Source of the DNA: Bradyrhizobium huanghuaihaiense
GTDB lineage: Bacteria; Pseudomonadota; Alphaproteobacteria; Rhizobiales; Xanthobacteraceae
NCBI RefSeq assembly: GCF_007830635.1
Contig: NZ_VLLA01000012.1
Location: 62,001 to 126,000, forward strand
Length of the DNA: 64,000 nucleotides
Direction: 5' to 3'
Shown here: positions 27,017 to 34,370 of the stretch, piece after piece
Numbering within the stretch: position 1 is the first letter of the stretch
Layout: every line of letters begins with the position of its first letter
Notes under the pieces: model-generated
Databases searched by the model: none
Seen by the model: the letters and a program-made list of their open reading frames with translations, nothing else
Told to the model about the DNA's origin: nothing
Position numbers and translations under genes: made by a program

Positions 27017-29074
27017 CTAGTCCTCCCGCGGCGTCAAGTCGCGCTTGCCGTGATAGCCGCGCTTGGGACGGCGCGGCGGGCCGTAGCCGTTCGCCTCCAT
27101 CTCGTTGCGCTCGCGCGCCTCCTCGCTGCCGGTGCGCTGCACCAGCACGCGGCGGCCCTTGCGGTCGTTGATGACGGCGCGCTTCATCGGCGTCTTCGGC
27201 GCATCATCACCGCGCCCGGCGGACTTCGACGGCACGTCGAACTCGGCGCCCGATTTCTCGATCACCTTGTCGCCGAGCTGCTCGCGCAGCACGCGCGACT
27301 TGATCTCGTCGACCTGGCCTTCGGGGATCTCGCCGAGCTGGAACGGGCCGTAGGAGACACGGATCAGCCGGTTCACCTCGAGCCCGAGATGGGCGCAGAC
27401 GTTGCGCACCTCGCGGTTCTTGCCTTCGCGGATCGCGAACACCAGCCAGACATTGGCGCCCTGGTCGCGCTCGAGCGTCGCCTCGATCGGACCGTATTTG
27501 ACGCCCTCGACCTCGATGCCGCTCTTGAGCTCGTCGAGCTGCGCGTGGGTGACGTCGCCATGGGCGCGGACGCGGTAGCGGCGCAGCCAGCCGGTGTCGG
27601 GAAGCTCGAGCGTGCGCGCGAGGCCGCCGTCATTGGTGAGCAGCAACAGGCCCTCGGTGTTGAAGTCGAGCCGCCCGACGCTGATCAAGCGCGGCAGTCC
27701 TTCGGGCAGATTGTCGAACACGGTCGGACGCCCCTCGGGGTCGTCATGCGTCGTCATCAGCCCGCGCGGCTTGTGATAGAGGAACAGCCGCGTGCGCTCG
27801 CGCGGCGGCAACGGCTTGCCGTCGACCAGGACGACGTCGTTCGGCGTGATGTCGAGCGCCGGCGAGTTGATGACGCGGCCGTTGACGGTGACGCGGCCCT
27901 GCGTGACCATTTCCTCGGCGTCGCGGCGCGAGGCGAGCCCCGCACGCGCCAGCGCCTTGGCGATGCGCTCGCCGGCCTTCTTCGGCTTCGGCGCTTCGTC
28001 GCGGCGCGGGCGGCCCTCGAAATCACGATCGCGCTCGCGATAGGCGCCGCGGCCGCCGAAGGCGGGGCGCTTCTCGAAGATCCTGCTGTCGTCCTCATTG
28101 TCGCGGCGCGGACGATCGCGAAAGCGGCCCTCGCTGCGTGGATGCTCCTGCCAGTCCATGCGACCTTCCGGCCGCTCGCGCGGGCGATCGAATTTCGGAC
28201 GGTCACCGCGTTCGCTGTCACGGTCACGCGGCCGATCGAATTTCGGCCGATCGCGGAACGGACGATCGCCGGATGCGCGATCGTCGCGCGAACGCGAGAA
28301 GCGCGGACGGTCTTCGCCGCGGCCGCCCTCGCGGCGATCCTCGCGCTGACGCCACGGCTTTTCGTCGCCGCGATCGCGGCCGCCAAAGTCCTTGCGCGGC
28401 CCACGATCCCCTCCCCCACGCGAAAATTTCCGGTCCTCGAATTTGCGTTCGGGACGCTCGCCGCGAGGCGCGCGATCACCGCGATCGAAATTCGGGCGGT
28501 CTCCACGCGGCTTGAAGCTGCGCTCGCCACGATCCTCGCGCGGCCCGCGGTCGCCGCCGCGCGAAAACTTCCGCTCGCCGTCGAACTTGCGCTCCGGCCG
28601 GTCGCCACGCGGCGCATAGGGCCGCTTGTCGCCGAACTTCTTGTCTCCGGTCCGGCCGGCGGGGCGGGAATCATCGCGATCCCTGCGCGGCGGACGGTCG
28701 TCGCGCCCATAGGACGGACGATCACCACGCGGCTTGAACGACCGCTTCTCGCCATCACGCGCGCCGCGATCGGAGAACGGACGATCTCCGCGCGGTTTGA
28801 AGCTGCGCTCGCCGCGCTCCTCGCCGTCGCGCTTGAAGCGCGGGCGGTCGGAAAAATCGCGGCGCGGGGCATCGCCCTCCTCGCGGCGGCGGAAGGGACG
28901 GCTGTCACGGTCGCCACGCGGCCGGCTGTCGCGGTCGCCCTTGCCCTCGAAGCCGCGCTTGGCGAATTTCTTCTCGGGGCCACGCGGCTTGCCGCTCCGG
29001 CCGCCCTTGGACGGTCCCTTGGGGGGGCCTCGCCGGCCGCGGGAATCGTTGTCTTTGTCGCTGTCGCGAGGCAT
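27017..29074 (-). CDS. rluB: RluB-like rRNA pseudouridine synthase with long disordered N-terminus
   Basis: A 685-residue protein. The catalytic part (about residues 365-600) has an S4 RNA-binding domain (RIAKALARAGLASRRDAEEM) and the RsuA/RluB-type pseudouridine synthase core with the catalytic aspartate in ISVGRLDFNTEGLLLLTNDG; RluB modifies U2605 of 23S rRNA in E. coli. About 365 residues precede it, almost entirely Arg, Asp, Gly, Lys, Phe and Pro, with repeated units such as SFKPRGDRP. The start at 29074 (MPRDSDKDND) is preferred over a GTG 12 bases upstream. It is transcribed before rsmD. RsuA-like specificity is not excluded. Confidence 0.9.
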   Translation of the reverse strand: MPRDSDKDNDSRGRRGPPKGPSKGGRSGKPRGPEKKFAKRGFEGKGDRDSRPRGDRDSRPFRRREEGDAPRRDFSDRPRFKRDGEERGERSFKPRGDRPFSDRGARDGEKRSFKPRGDRPSYGRDDRPPRRDRDDSRPAGRTGDKKFGDKRPYAPRGDRPERKFDGERKFSRGGDRGPREDRGERSFKPRGDRPNFDRGDRAPRGERPERKFEDRKFSRGGGDRGPRKDFGGRDRGDEKPWRQREDRREGGRGEDRPRFSRSRDDRASGDRPFRDRPKFDRPRDRDSERGDRPKFDRPRERPEGRMDWQEHPRSEGRFRDRPRRDNEDDSRIFEKRPAFGGRGAYRERDRDFEGRPRRDEAPKPKKAGERIAKALARAGLASRRDAEEMVTQGRVTVNGRVINSPALDITPNDVVLVDGKPLPPRERTRLFLYHKPRGLMTTHDDPEGRPTVFDNLPEGLPRLISVGRLDFNTEGLLLLTNDGGLARTLELPDTGWLRRYRVRAHGDVTHAQLDELKSGIEVEGVKYGPIEATLERDQGANVWLVFAIREGKNREVRNVCAHLGLEVNRLIRVSYGPFQLGEIPEGQVDEIKSRVLREQLGDKVIEKSGAEFDVPSKSAGRGDDAPKTPMKRAVINDRKGRRVLVQRTGSEEARERNEMEANGYGPPRRPKRGYHGKRDLTPRED

Positions 29075-29192
29075 GAATAATCTCACTCAGGGGTGGCGCG
29101 AGGGCATTATGCGCGCTCGTTCCGAGCCGCATGCTCAGGCAAAACCGGTATTCACTCTTGCTGAAGGCGGAGCTACTAGCAGGTTTCTGGCG

Positions 29193-29651
29193 ATGATACG
29201 AGGCTTGAAAGCCCCCTCTTTCATGGATTTGGCGCTTCTGACGGCCGAAAATGCCGGAAAAGCGGGCGAAGTTCCGATCGGATGCGTGGTGGTCCGCAAT
29301 TCCGAGGTCATCGCCACCGCGGCGAACCGGACGCTGACCGACCATGACCCCACCGCCCATGCCGAGATCGTGGCGCTGCGCGAAGCGGCGAAAAAGATCG
29401 GCAGCGAGCGCCTGGTCGACTGCGACCTGTACGTGACGCTGGAGCCCTGCACCATGTGTGCGGGCGCGATCTCCTTTGCAAGGGTCCGCCGACTCTATTA
29501 CGGCGCGGCCGACCCCAAGGGCGGCGCGGTCGAGTCAGGCGTGCGCTTCTTTGCCTCGCCGACCTGCCACCACGCGCCGGACGTCTATTCCGGCGTCGGC
29601 GAGAGCGAGGCGGCGCGGCTGCTCAAGGCGTTTTTTCGGGAGCGGCGGTAG
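29193..29651 (+). CDS. tadA: tRNA-specific adenosine deaminase
   Basis: A 152-residue zinc deaminase that converts A34 to inosine in tRNA-Arg(ACG). The zinc/catalytic motifs are PTAHAEIVALREA (HAE) and LEPCTMCAGAISFARV (PCxxC). The start at 29193 (MIRGLKAPSFMDLALLTAEN) matches the family; the open frame extends upstream into the antisense of the synthase gene but those codons are not coding. The ATG at 29223 is an alternative. It is divergent from the pseudouridine synthase gene. Confidence 0.94.
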   Translation: MIRGLKAPSFMDLALLTAENAGKAGEVPIGCVVVRNSEVIATAANRTLTDHDPTAHAEIVALREAAKKIGSERLVDCDLYVTLEPCTMCAGAISFARVRRLYYGAADPKGGAVESGVRFFASPTCHHAPDVYSGVGESEAARLLKAFFRERR

Positions 29652-29661
29652 GCCGGAGTCG

Positions 29662-29748
29662 CGTAGCCCGGATGGAGCGAAGCGCAATCCGGGACAGTAT
29701 CGCGGCGAGGAGAGAATCCCGGATTTCGCTTCGCTCCATCCGGGCTAC
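29662..29748. repeat. intergenic palindromic repeat, 'GTAGCCCGGATGGAGC' family, copy 2
   Basis: Bounded by CGTAGCCCGGATGGAGCGAA and TCGCTCCATCCGGGCTAC. It fills the gap between the convergent tadA and dehalogenase-like genes. Confidence 0.87.
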
Positions 29749-29755
29749 AAGATCG

Positions 29756-30658
29756 TCAAGCCAAGAAAAACTCCCGCAGCGCCTTCGCGGTCACATCGGG
29801 GTTCTCCTCGGTGAGGAAGTGGCCTGAATCCACCGGCATGCCGTCCACGTTCGTCGCCCATTGCTTCCACGTGTCGAGCGGGGTCGCTGCGGCCTGGGCC
29901 ACGCCGGCGTTACCCCACAGCGCCAGCATCGGCACCGTGATCTTCTTGCCGGCCTCGAAATCGGCCTTGTCGAGGTCGTAGTCGAAATAGGCGCCGGCGC
30001 GGTAATCCTCGCACATCGCGTGCACGCGCGCGGGATCGCGGAACGGGGCGATGTAGTGCTCGAGCGCGCGCTTGTCGATCGCATCGAGCGTCTTCGATTT
30101 GGTCTGGCTCGCCATCTTGAAGCGCAGGAAGAACTCGCCATTGCCAGAGATCAACGTCTCCGGCAGCGGCGCGGGCTGGGCCAGGAAGGTCCAGTGATAG
30201 ATCTTCAGCGCATAGGCGCGGTTCATCCGCTCCCAGTAATTATAGGTCGGCAGGATATCGAGCACGGCGAGCTTTGACAGCCGCCCTGGATGGTCGAGCG
30301 CCAACCGATACGACACACGGCCGCCACGGTCGTGGCCGGCGAGCGCGAAATGCACGTGACCGAGCTGCTCCATCGCCTCGATCATGGCCTTGGCCATCGC
30401 GCGCTTGCTGTAGGGCATGTGCAGCGCATCGCTCGCGGGCATGTCGGACCAGCCATAGCCCGGCAGGTCGGCGATGATCAGCGTGAACTTGTCGGCAAGC
30501 TGCGGCGCCACGCGGTGCCACATCACATGCGTCTCGGAGAAGCCGTGCAGCAGCAGCAGCGGCGGCCCCTCGCCGCCGACGCGGGCGAAGATGCGGCCGA
30601 AGGAGGTGTTGATCCACTCGGAGGCGAAGCCGGGATAGAGGTCGGCGAGATCGGACAT
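29756..30658 (-). CDS. fluoroacetate dehalogenase-like alpha/beta hydrolase
   Basis: A 300-residue alpha/beta hydrolase beginning MSDLADLYPGF. It carries every residue I recall as catalytic in the Rhodopseudomonas palustris fluoroacetate dehalogenase, at the same positions: nucleophile Asp110 (AGHDRGGR), carboxylate-binding Arg111 and Arg114, Asp134 (VLDILPT), halide pocket His155 and Trp156 (KIYHWTF), Tyr219 (CEDYRAG) and His280 (DSGHFL). The expected reaction is haloacetate to glycolate plus halide by an SN2 ester mechanism, in the cytoplasm. The start at 30658 is chosen; an in-frame extension to 30727 has no family support. Epoxide hydrolase is less likely because the second-domain halide residues are intact. 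Confidence 0.9.
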   Translation of the reverse strand: MSDLADLYPGFASEWINTSFGRIFARVGGEGPPLLLLHGFSETHVMWHRVAPQLADKFTLIIADLPGYGWSDMPASDALHMPYSKRAMAKAMIEAMEQLGHVHFALAGHDRGGRVSYRLALDHPGRLSKLAVLDILPTYNYWERMNRAYALKIYHWTFLAQPAPLPETLISGNGEFFLRFKMASQTKSKTLDAIDKRALEHYIAPFRDPARVHAMCEDYRAGAYFDYDLDKADFEAGKKITVPMLALWGNAGVAQAAATPLDTWKQWATNVDGMPVDSGHFLTEENPDVTAKALREFFLA

Positions 30659-30885
30659 CTTTCTGCATCCTTGTCTGGTCGTTGCCGGGGCCCCCCGACA
30701 AAAAATGTCGAAAACAACCCCATGCACAGTAGCACGGCGTCATCGGCCGGGATGGCTAACCCCAACAGCCGATTACGTATTTCTGGAATGTCGATGTGGC
30801 GGCGCGAAGGCGCCTAGACCCTCGAGATTCCGGATCGGCGCGTTGCGCGCGCCGTCCGGAATGACGAGCTAGTTGTTGTGACGAG

Positions 30886-32169
30886 TTAAGTTTTGGCCTT
30901 CTCCGCCTCCACCGCCTGCCAGCCGATGTCGCGGCGGCAGAAGCCTTCCGGCCAGTTGATGCGGTCGACGGCCTGGTAGGCGCGCGCCTGCGCCTCGGTC
31001 ACGGTCTTGCCCAGCGCGCAGACATTGAGCACGCGGCCGCCGTTGGCGAGGATCGCGCCGTCCTTCTCGACCGTTCCGGCGTGGAAGATCTCGACGGTGT
31101 CGACCTTGGCGGCGTCATCGAGCCCCTCGATGCGCGTGCCCTTCTGGTAGTCGCCGGGATAGCCCTTGGCCGCCATCACCACGGTGAGCGCGGATTCCGG
31201 ATGCCAGCGCAGGTCGAAATGCTTCAACTCCCCGTCGCAGGCGGCGATGAACGCCGGCACGATGTCCGACATCATGCGCAGCATCAGCACCTGGCACTCG
31301 GGATCGCCGAAGCGGACGTTGAACTCGAACAGCTTTGGTCCCTGCGTCGTCAGCATGATCCCGGCGTAGAGGATGCCGCGGAACGGCGTGCCGCGCTGCT
31401 TCATGCCGGCAACCGTTGGCAGGATGATCTTCGCCATGATCGCGTCGTGGATCGCGGGCGTGACCAGCGGGGTCGGCGAATAGGCACCCATGCCGCCGGT
31501 GTTCGGGCCGACGTCGTGGTCGAACACGCGCTTGTGGTCCTGCGCGGACGCCAGCGGGATCGCGGTCTCGCCGTCGCACAGCGCGAAGAAGCTGATCTCG
31601 CGGCCCGGCAGAAACTCCTCGATCACGACTTCAGCGCCGGCCTCGCCAAAGGCGCCCTCGAACATCATGGCGATGGCGTCCTCCGCCTCACGCACCGTCT
31701 TGGCGACGACGACGCCCTTGCCGGCGGCAAGGCCGTCGGCCTTCACCACGATCGGCGCGCCCTGGCTGTTGACGTAGTCGCGCGCATCCTTGGCGTTGGT
31801 GAAGCGCTTGTAGGCGCCCGTCGGAATGCCGAATTCGGTGCACAGGGCCTTGGTGAACCCCTTGGAGCTTTCGAGCTGGGCGGGGACCTTGCTCGGCCCG
31901 AACGCCTTGATGCCGCTAGCTGTGAGATCATCGACGATGCCGGCCGCCAGCGGCGTCTCCGGGCCGACCACCACGAGCTCCACCGCGTTTTTCTTGCAGA
32001 AGTCGATCACGGCGGCATGGTCGGCGATGTCGAGCGCCACGCACTCCGCCTCCCGCGCGATGCCGGCATTGCCGGGCGCGCACCAGAATTTCGTGACCAG
32101 GGGGGAGGCTGCGATCTTCCACGCCAAGGCATGTTCGCGGCCGCCGGAACCGAGCAGGAGAATGTGCAT
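30886..32169 (-). CDS. purD: phosphoribosylamine--glycine ligase
   Basis: ATP-grasp enzyme (427 residues) for the second step of purine synthesis, joining phosphoribosylamine and glycine to form GAR. The N-terminus MHILLLGSGGREHALAWKI is diagnostic. Visible ATP-grasp features include PIVVKADGLAAGKGVVVA and EEFLPGREISFF, followed by PNTGGMGAYSPTP and EFNVRFGDPECQ. The start at 32169 is the family start; an upstream in-frame extension to 32232 is not needed. Confidence 0.97.
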   Translation of the reverse strand: MHILLLGSGGREHALAWKIAASPLVTKFWCAPGNAGIAREAECVALDIADHAAVIDFCKKNAVELVVVGPETPLAAGIVDDLTASGIKAFGPSKVPAQLESSKGFTKALCTEFGIPTGAYKRFTNAKDARDYVNSQGAPIVVKADGLAAGKGVVVAKTVREAEDAIAMMFEGAFGEAGAEVVIEEFLPGREISFFALCDGETAIPLASAQDHKRVFDHDVGPNTGGMGAYSPTPLVTPAIHDAIMAKIILPTVAGMKQRGTPFRGILYAGIMLTTQGPKLFEFNVRFGDPECQVLMLRMMSDIVPAFIAACDGELKHFDLRWHPESALTVVMAAKGYPGDYQKGTRIEGLDDAAKVDTVEIFHAGTVEKDGAILANGGRVLNVCALGKTVTEAQARAYQAVDRINWPEGFCRRDIGWQAVEAEKAKT

Positions 32170-32253
32170 CGAGGGCTCGATATAAGGGGTTTTGCTGGGG
32201 CCGGAGGTCGCACGAATCGGGGTGGGGCTCAAGGGGGCTTACCTCAAACTCCC

Positions 32254-32356
32254 CGTCATTCCGGGGCGCGGCGAAGCCGCGAGCCCGGAATCCATAACCA
32301 CCATCGTGAGTATGGATTCCGGGCTCGCGCCCAAGAGGGCGCGCCCCGGAATGACG
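32254..32356. repeat. intergenic palindromic repeat, 'GTCATTCCGGGGCGCG' family
   Basis: Bounded by CGTCATTCCGGGGCGCGGCG and CGCGCCCCGGAATGACGG, with inner arms GAGCCCGGAATCC and GGATTCCGGGCTC. This is a clear long hairpin between purD and the winged-helix gene; 10096-10196 has the same ends. Confidence 0.87.
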
Positions 32357-32389
32357 GCGGACAGAGGAATGCCCAGGAATAAAGGGAAG

Positions 32390-32689
32390 CTAAATCTGCT
32401 TCCCCGCTATGATCTCCTGCAACGTCGCCACATGCCGCGCGAAGGCGCCGCGGCCGGCGGCGGTGGCGGTGACCGTGGTCTGCGGCTTCTTGCCGACGAA
32501 GGCTTTCTCGACCGAGACGTAGCCGGCTTTGGCCAAAGTCTCGATATGCGCGCCGAGATTGCCGTCGGTGGCGCCGGTGAGCTTCTTCAGGCGGGCGAAT
32601 TCGAGCCCGACCTCCGCAGGCAGGGCGTTCAGCGCCGCCATGATCTTCAGGCGCAGCGGCTGGTGGATGATGTCGTCGAGCTCTGCCAA
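32390..32689 (-). CDS. winged-helix transcriptional regulator (MarR/ArsR-like)
   Basis: A 99-residue DNA-binding protein: helix-turn-helix (HQPLRLKIMAALNAL, FARLKKLTGATDGNLGAHIETLAKAGYVSVEKAF) followed by the wing and TVTATAAGRGAFARHVATLQEI. It fits the short winged-helix (HTH_27) regulators often found beside small membrane proteins. The TTG at 32689 is the likely start (GGAG upstream, 2 bases after the previous stop); the longer open frame overlaps the membrane gene. It ends an operon with a membrane protein and a hydrolase and may regulate it through the dyad at 34287. Confidence 0.85.
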   Translation of the reverse strand: MAELDDIIHQPLRLKIMAALNALPAEVGLEFARLKKLTGATDGNLGAHIETLAKAGYVSVEKAFVGKKPQTTVTATAAGRGAFARHVATLQEIIAGKQI

Positions 32690-32691
32690 GT

Positions 32692-33243
32692 CTAGCTCCG
32701 CCGCATCCAGAGGCCGCCGACGAACAGTCCGCCGCCGTTGACGACAGCCATCCACAGCAGGAACGGCATTCCGGGGATGTAGATATATCCGATCAGCGTG
32801 AGCGCGATGATCGCGGCGCCGATCACGATGAAGGCCGTGCCGAACCACACGCCCGCCAACATGTAGAACAGCATGATGTAGACCGGCCAGAACGTCGTCT
32901 GCTGGCGCGGCGTGAATTGGCCGAACACGCAGCAGAAGATGCCGAACGCAATGATCAACAGGAACGTCAACAGATAGCGGTGATCGAAGGTACGGATGCG
33001 GGATTGCGCGTAATTGTAGGCACTGAGGGCGAACAGCCCCAGAGTCGCGAAGACGTAGACGCCGATCCAGATATAGAGGCCATAGCGCGGCCAGAGCCAG
33101 CTCAGGACGTTCCCGGCGAAAACCAGAGCGCCGCACATCAACATGATCAGACTGGAGAGCTGGTAGATCAGCGATTGCCGCACGCGGCGGACGGTATCGT
33201 CGATGTCCGCCAGCGCGTTGGTAGCCTGCTTGCTGTCGATCAT
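32692..33243 (-). CDS. small polytopic membrane protein
   Basis: A 183-residue inner-membrane protein with about five hydrophobic helices (for example SLIMLMCGALVFAGNVL, LLTFLLIIAFGIFCCVFG and FIVIGAAIIALTLIGYIYI). The N-terminal segment (MIDSKQATNALADIDDTVRRVRQS) is cytoplasmic and charged. No enzymatic motif is seen. Its ATG overlaps the hydrolase stop by 4 bases and the winged-helix gene begins 2 bases after its own stop, so expression is coupled; such membrane partner/regulator pairs may form an anti-repressor arrangement, but that is inference. Confidence 0.82.
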   Translation of the reverse strand: MIDSKQATNALADIDDTVRRVRQSLIYQLSSLIMLMCGALVFAGNVLSWLWPRYGLYIWIGVYVFATLGLFALSAYNYAQSRIRTFDHRYLLTFLLIIAFGIFCCVFGQFTPRQQTTFWPVYIMLFYMLAGVWFGTAFIVIGAAIIALTLIGYIYIPGMPFLLWMAVVNGGGLFVGGLWMRRS

Positions 33244-34250
33244 GACTGCCCGCTCCCGCGCGCTGCCACGTCTTCGGCGATCGCGGAAACAGCCTTCGGA
33301 TTGGTGACCATGCCCATGTGGTTGACGCCCTCGATCACCTTCACGTCCACCGATGGCTTCACCGCCTGCACCGCCTCGGCATATTTGTCCGAGATCATCA
33401 TCTCGTCCTCGGCGGCGCCGAAGATCGTCATCGGACGTGTCGTCGCCGGAAGATCAATGCGATAGCCCCGCGTGGCAAAATTGCGCATCAGGCGGTCGGA
33501 ATAGGTCGGCACCAGAATGCGTTCCGAATTCGGCGGCACGGCGACCGCCAGCACCGGCAGCTGCGAGCAGCAGTCGATGCCGAGCTTGCGCAGCGCGGCG
33601 AGGCCGAGGAAGCGCGGAATGTCGGGATTGGCCCAGCCGCCGGAATTCGGTCTGTTGGTCGGCGCATCGTAGCCGAGATAGGGCGCGATCAGCACGGTGC
33701 GAACGAACAGGTCCTGCATGATCGGCGTCGCGGCCACGCGTAGCGAGAAACCGGCGCCGGCTGAATGACCGATCAGGGTCAGCGGCAAATCGGGCGCGCT
33801 CTTGCGGACATGCGCGACGAAGTCGACGAGATCGTCCTCGAGCTGGCCGACATAGCCGATGTCTCCGCGGGTGCCCGAGGCGCCGTGACCGCGCATGTCG
33901 AGGGCCCAGGTCTCGACGCCGCGCGCGGCCAGTGCCGCCGTCAGCGCGTGGTTGACCGTAGCGGAGGAAGCCGAGGAGCCATGGATGAAGATGGCACCGC
34001 GATCCGAGGCCGTGCCCTTCGGCGCGTAGTGGCGGAAGCCGAGCCAGGTGCCGTCGCGGGCCTGGAAGCGTTCGAGTGGCGGCAGCGTGGACCAGTCGAT
34101 GCCCTTGGCGGAGTCCGAGACGGAGCGCATCTCGGCGGGCCGCTGCAGCGGCGTCGCGATCAGGGCCGTCAGCAGCAGCGCCACGGCGCCGACCGCGCAC
34201 AGCCCCCATTTCAGCAAGCCCAGAGCGCCTCGCAGCAACTGCATCGCCAT
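33240..34250 (-). CDS. membrane-anchored alpha/beta hydrolase (serine lipase-like)
   Basis: A 336-residue hydrolase beginning MAMQLLRGALGLLKWG, with one N-terminal hydrophobic helix that probably anchors it to the inner membrane. Nucleophile serine is in the elbow LIGHSAGAG; the oxyanion segment is IFIHGSSAS; the catalytic acid is likely in FGAAEDEM and the histidine in GVNHMG. It resembles the serine aminopeptidase S33/monoacylglycerol lipase group. I used the ATG at 34250; the open frame to 34484 overlaps xseA and is unlikely. It is the first gene of the operon with the membrane protein and regulator. Confidence 0.85.
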   Translation of the reverse strand: MAMQLLRGALGLLKWGLCAVGAVALLLTALIATPLQRPAEMRSVSDSAKGIDWSTLPPLERFQARDGTWLGFRHYAPKGTASDRGAIFIHGSSASSATVNHALTAALAARGVETWALDMRGHGASGTRGDIGYVGQLEDDLVDFVAHVRKSAPDLPLTLIGHSAGAGFSLRVAATPIMQDLFVRTVLIAPYLGYDAPTNRPNSGGWANPDIPRFLGLAALRKLGIDCCSQLPVLAVAVPPNSERILVPTYSDRLMRNFATRGYRIDLPATTRPMTIFGAAEDEMMISDKYAEAVQAVKPSVDVKVIEGVNHMGMVTNPKAVSAIAEDVAARGSGQS

Positions 34251-34286
34251 GACCAACCCCCAACCGAACTCACCATCAATAGAGAA

Positions 34287-34301
34287 CTCTATAATACAGA
34301 G
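34287..34301. promoter_or_regulatory. operator-like dyad upstream of the hydrolase operon
   Basis: The 15-base sequence CTCTATAATACAGAG is a near-perfect dyad (one mismatched pair) in an AT-rich island between the divergent hydrolase operon and xseA. A second overlapping palindrome, TAGAGAACTCTA, lies at 34280-34291. Position and symmetry fit a binding site of the operon's own winged-helix regulator; this is inference. Confidence 0.55.
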
Positions 34302-34370
34302 CACTCTTTCAATCAATCCCCGGATTGGCGCCGCGCGGCGAAAATCCTTAACGTCGGGTCTGACCCCAAA

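Noticed and set aside
26969..29080. 703-residue frame on the plus strand antisense to the pseudouridine synthase gene
   Set aside because: It is a shadow of the repetitive Arg/Asp/Gly codons on the other strand; composition is low-complexity without family features and it also overlaps rsmD.
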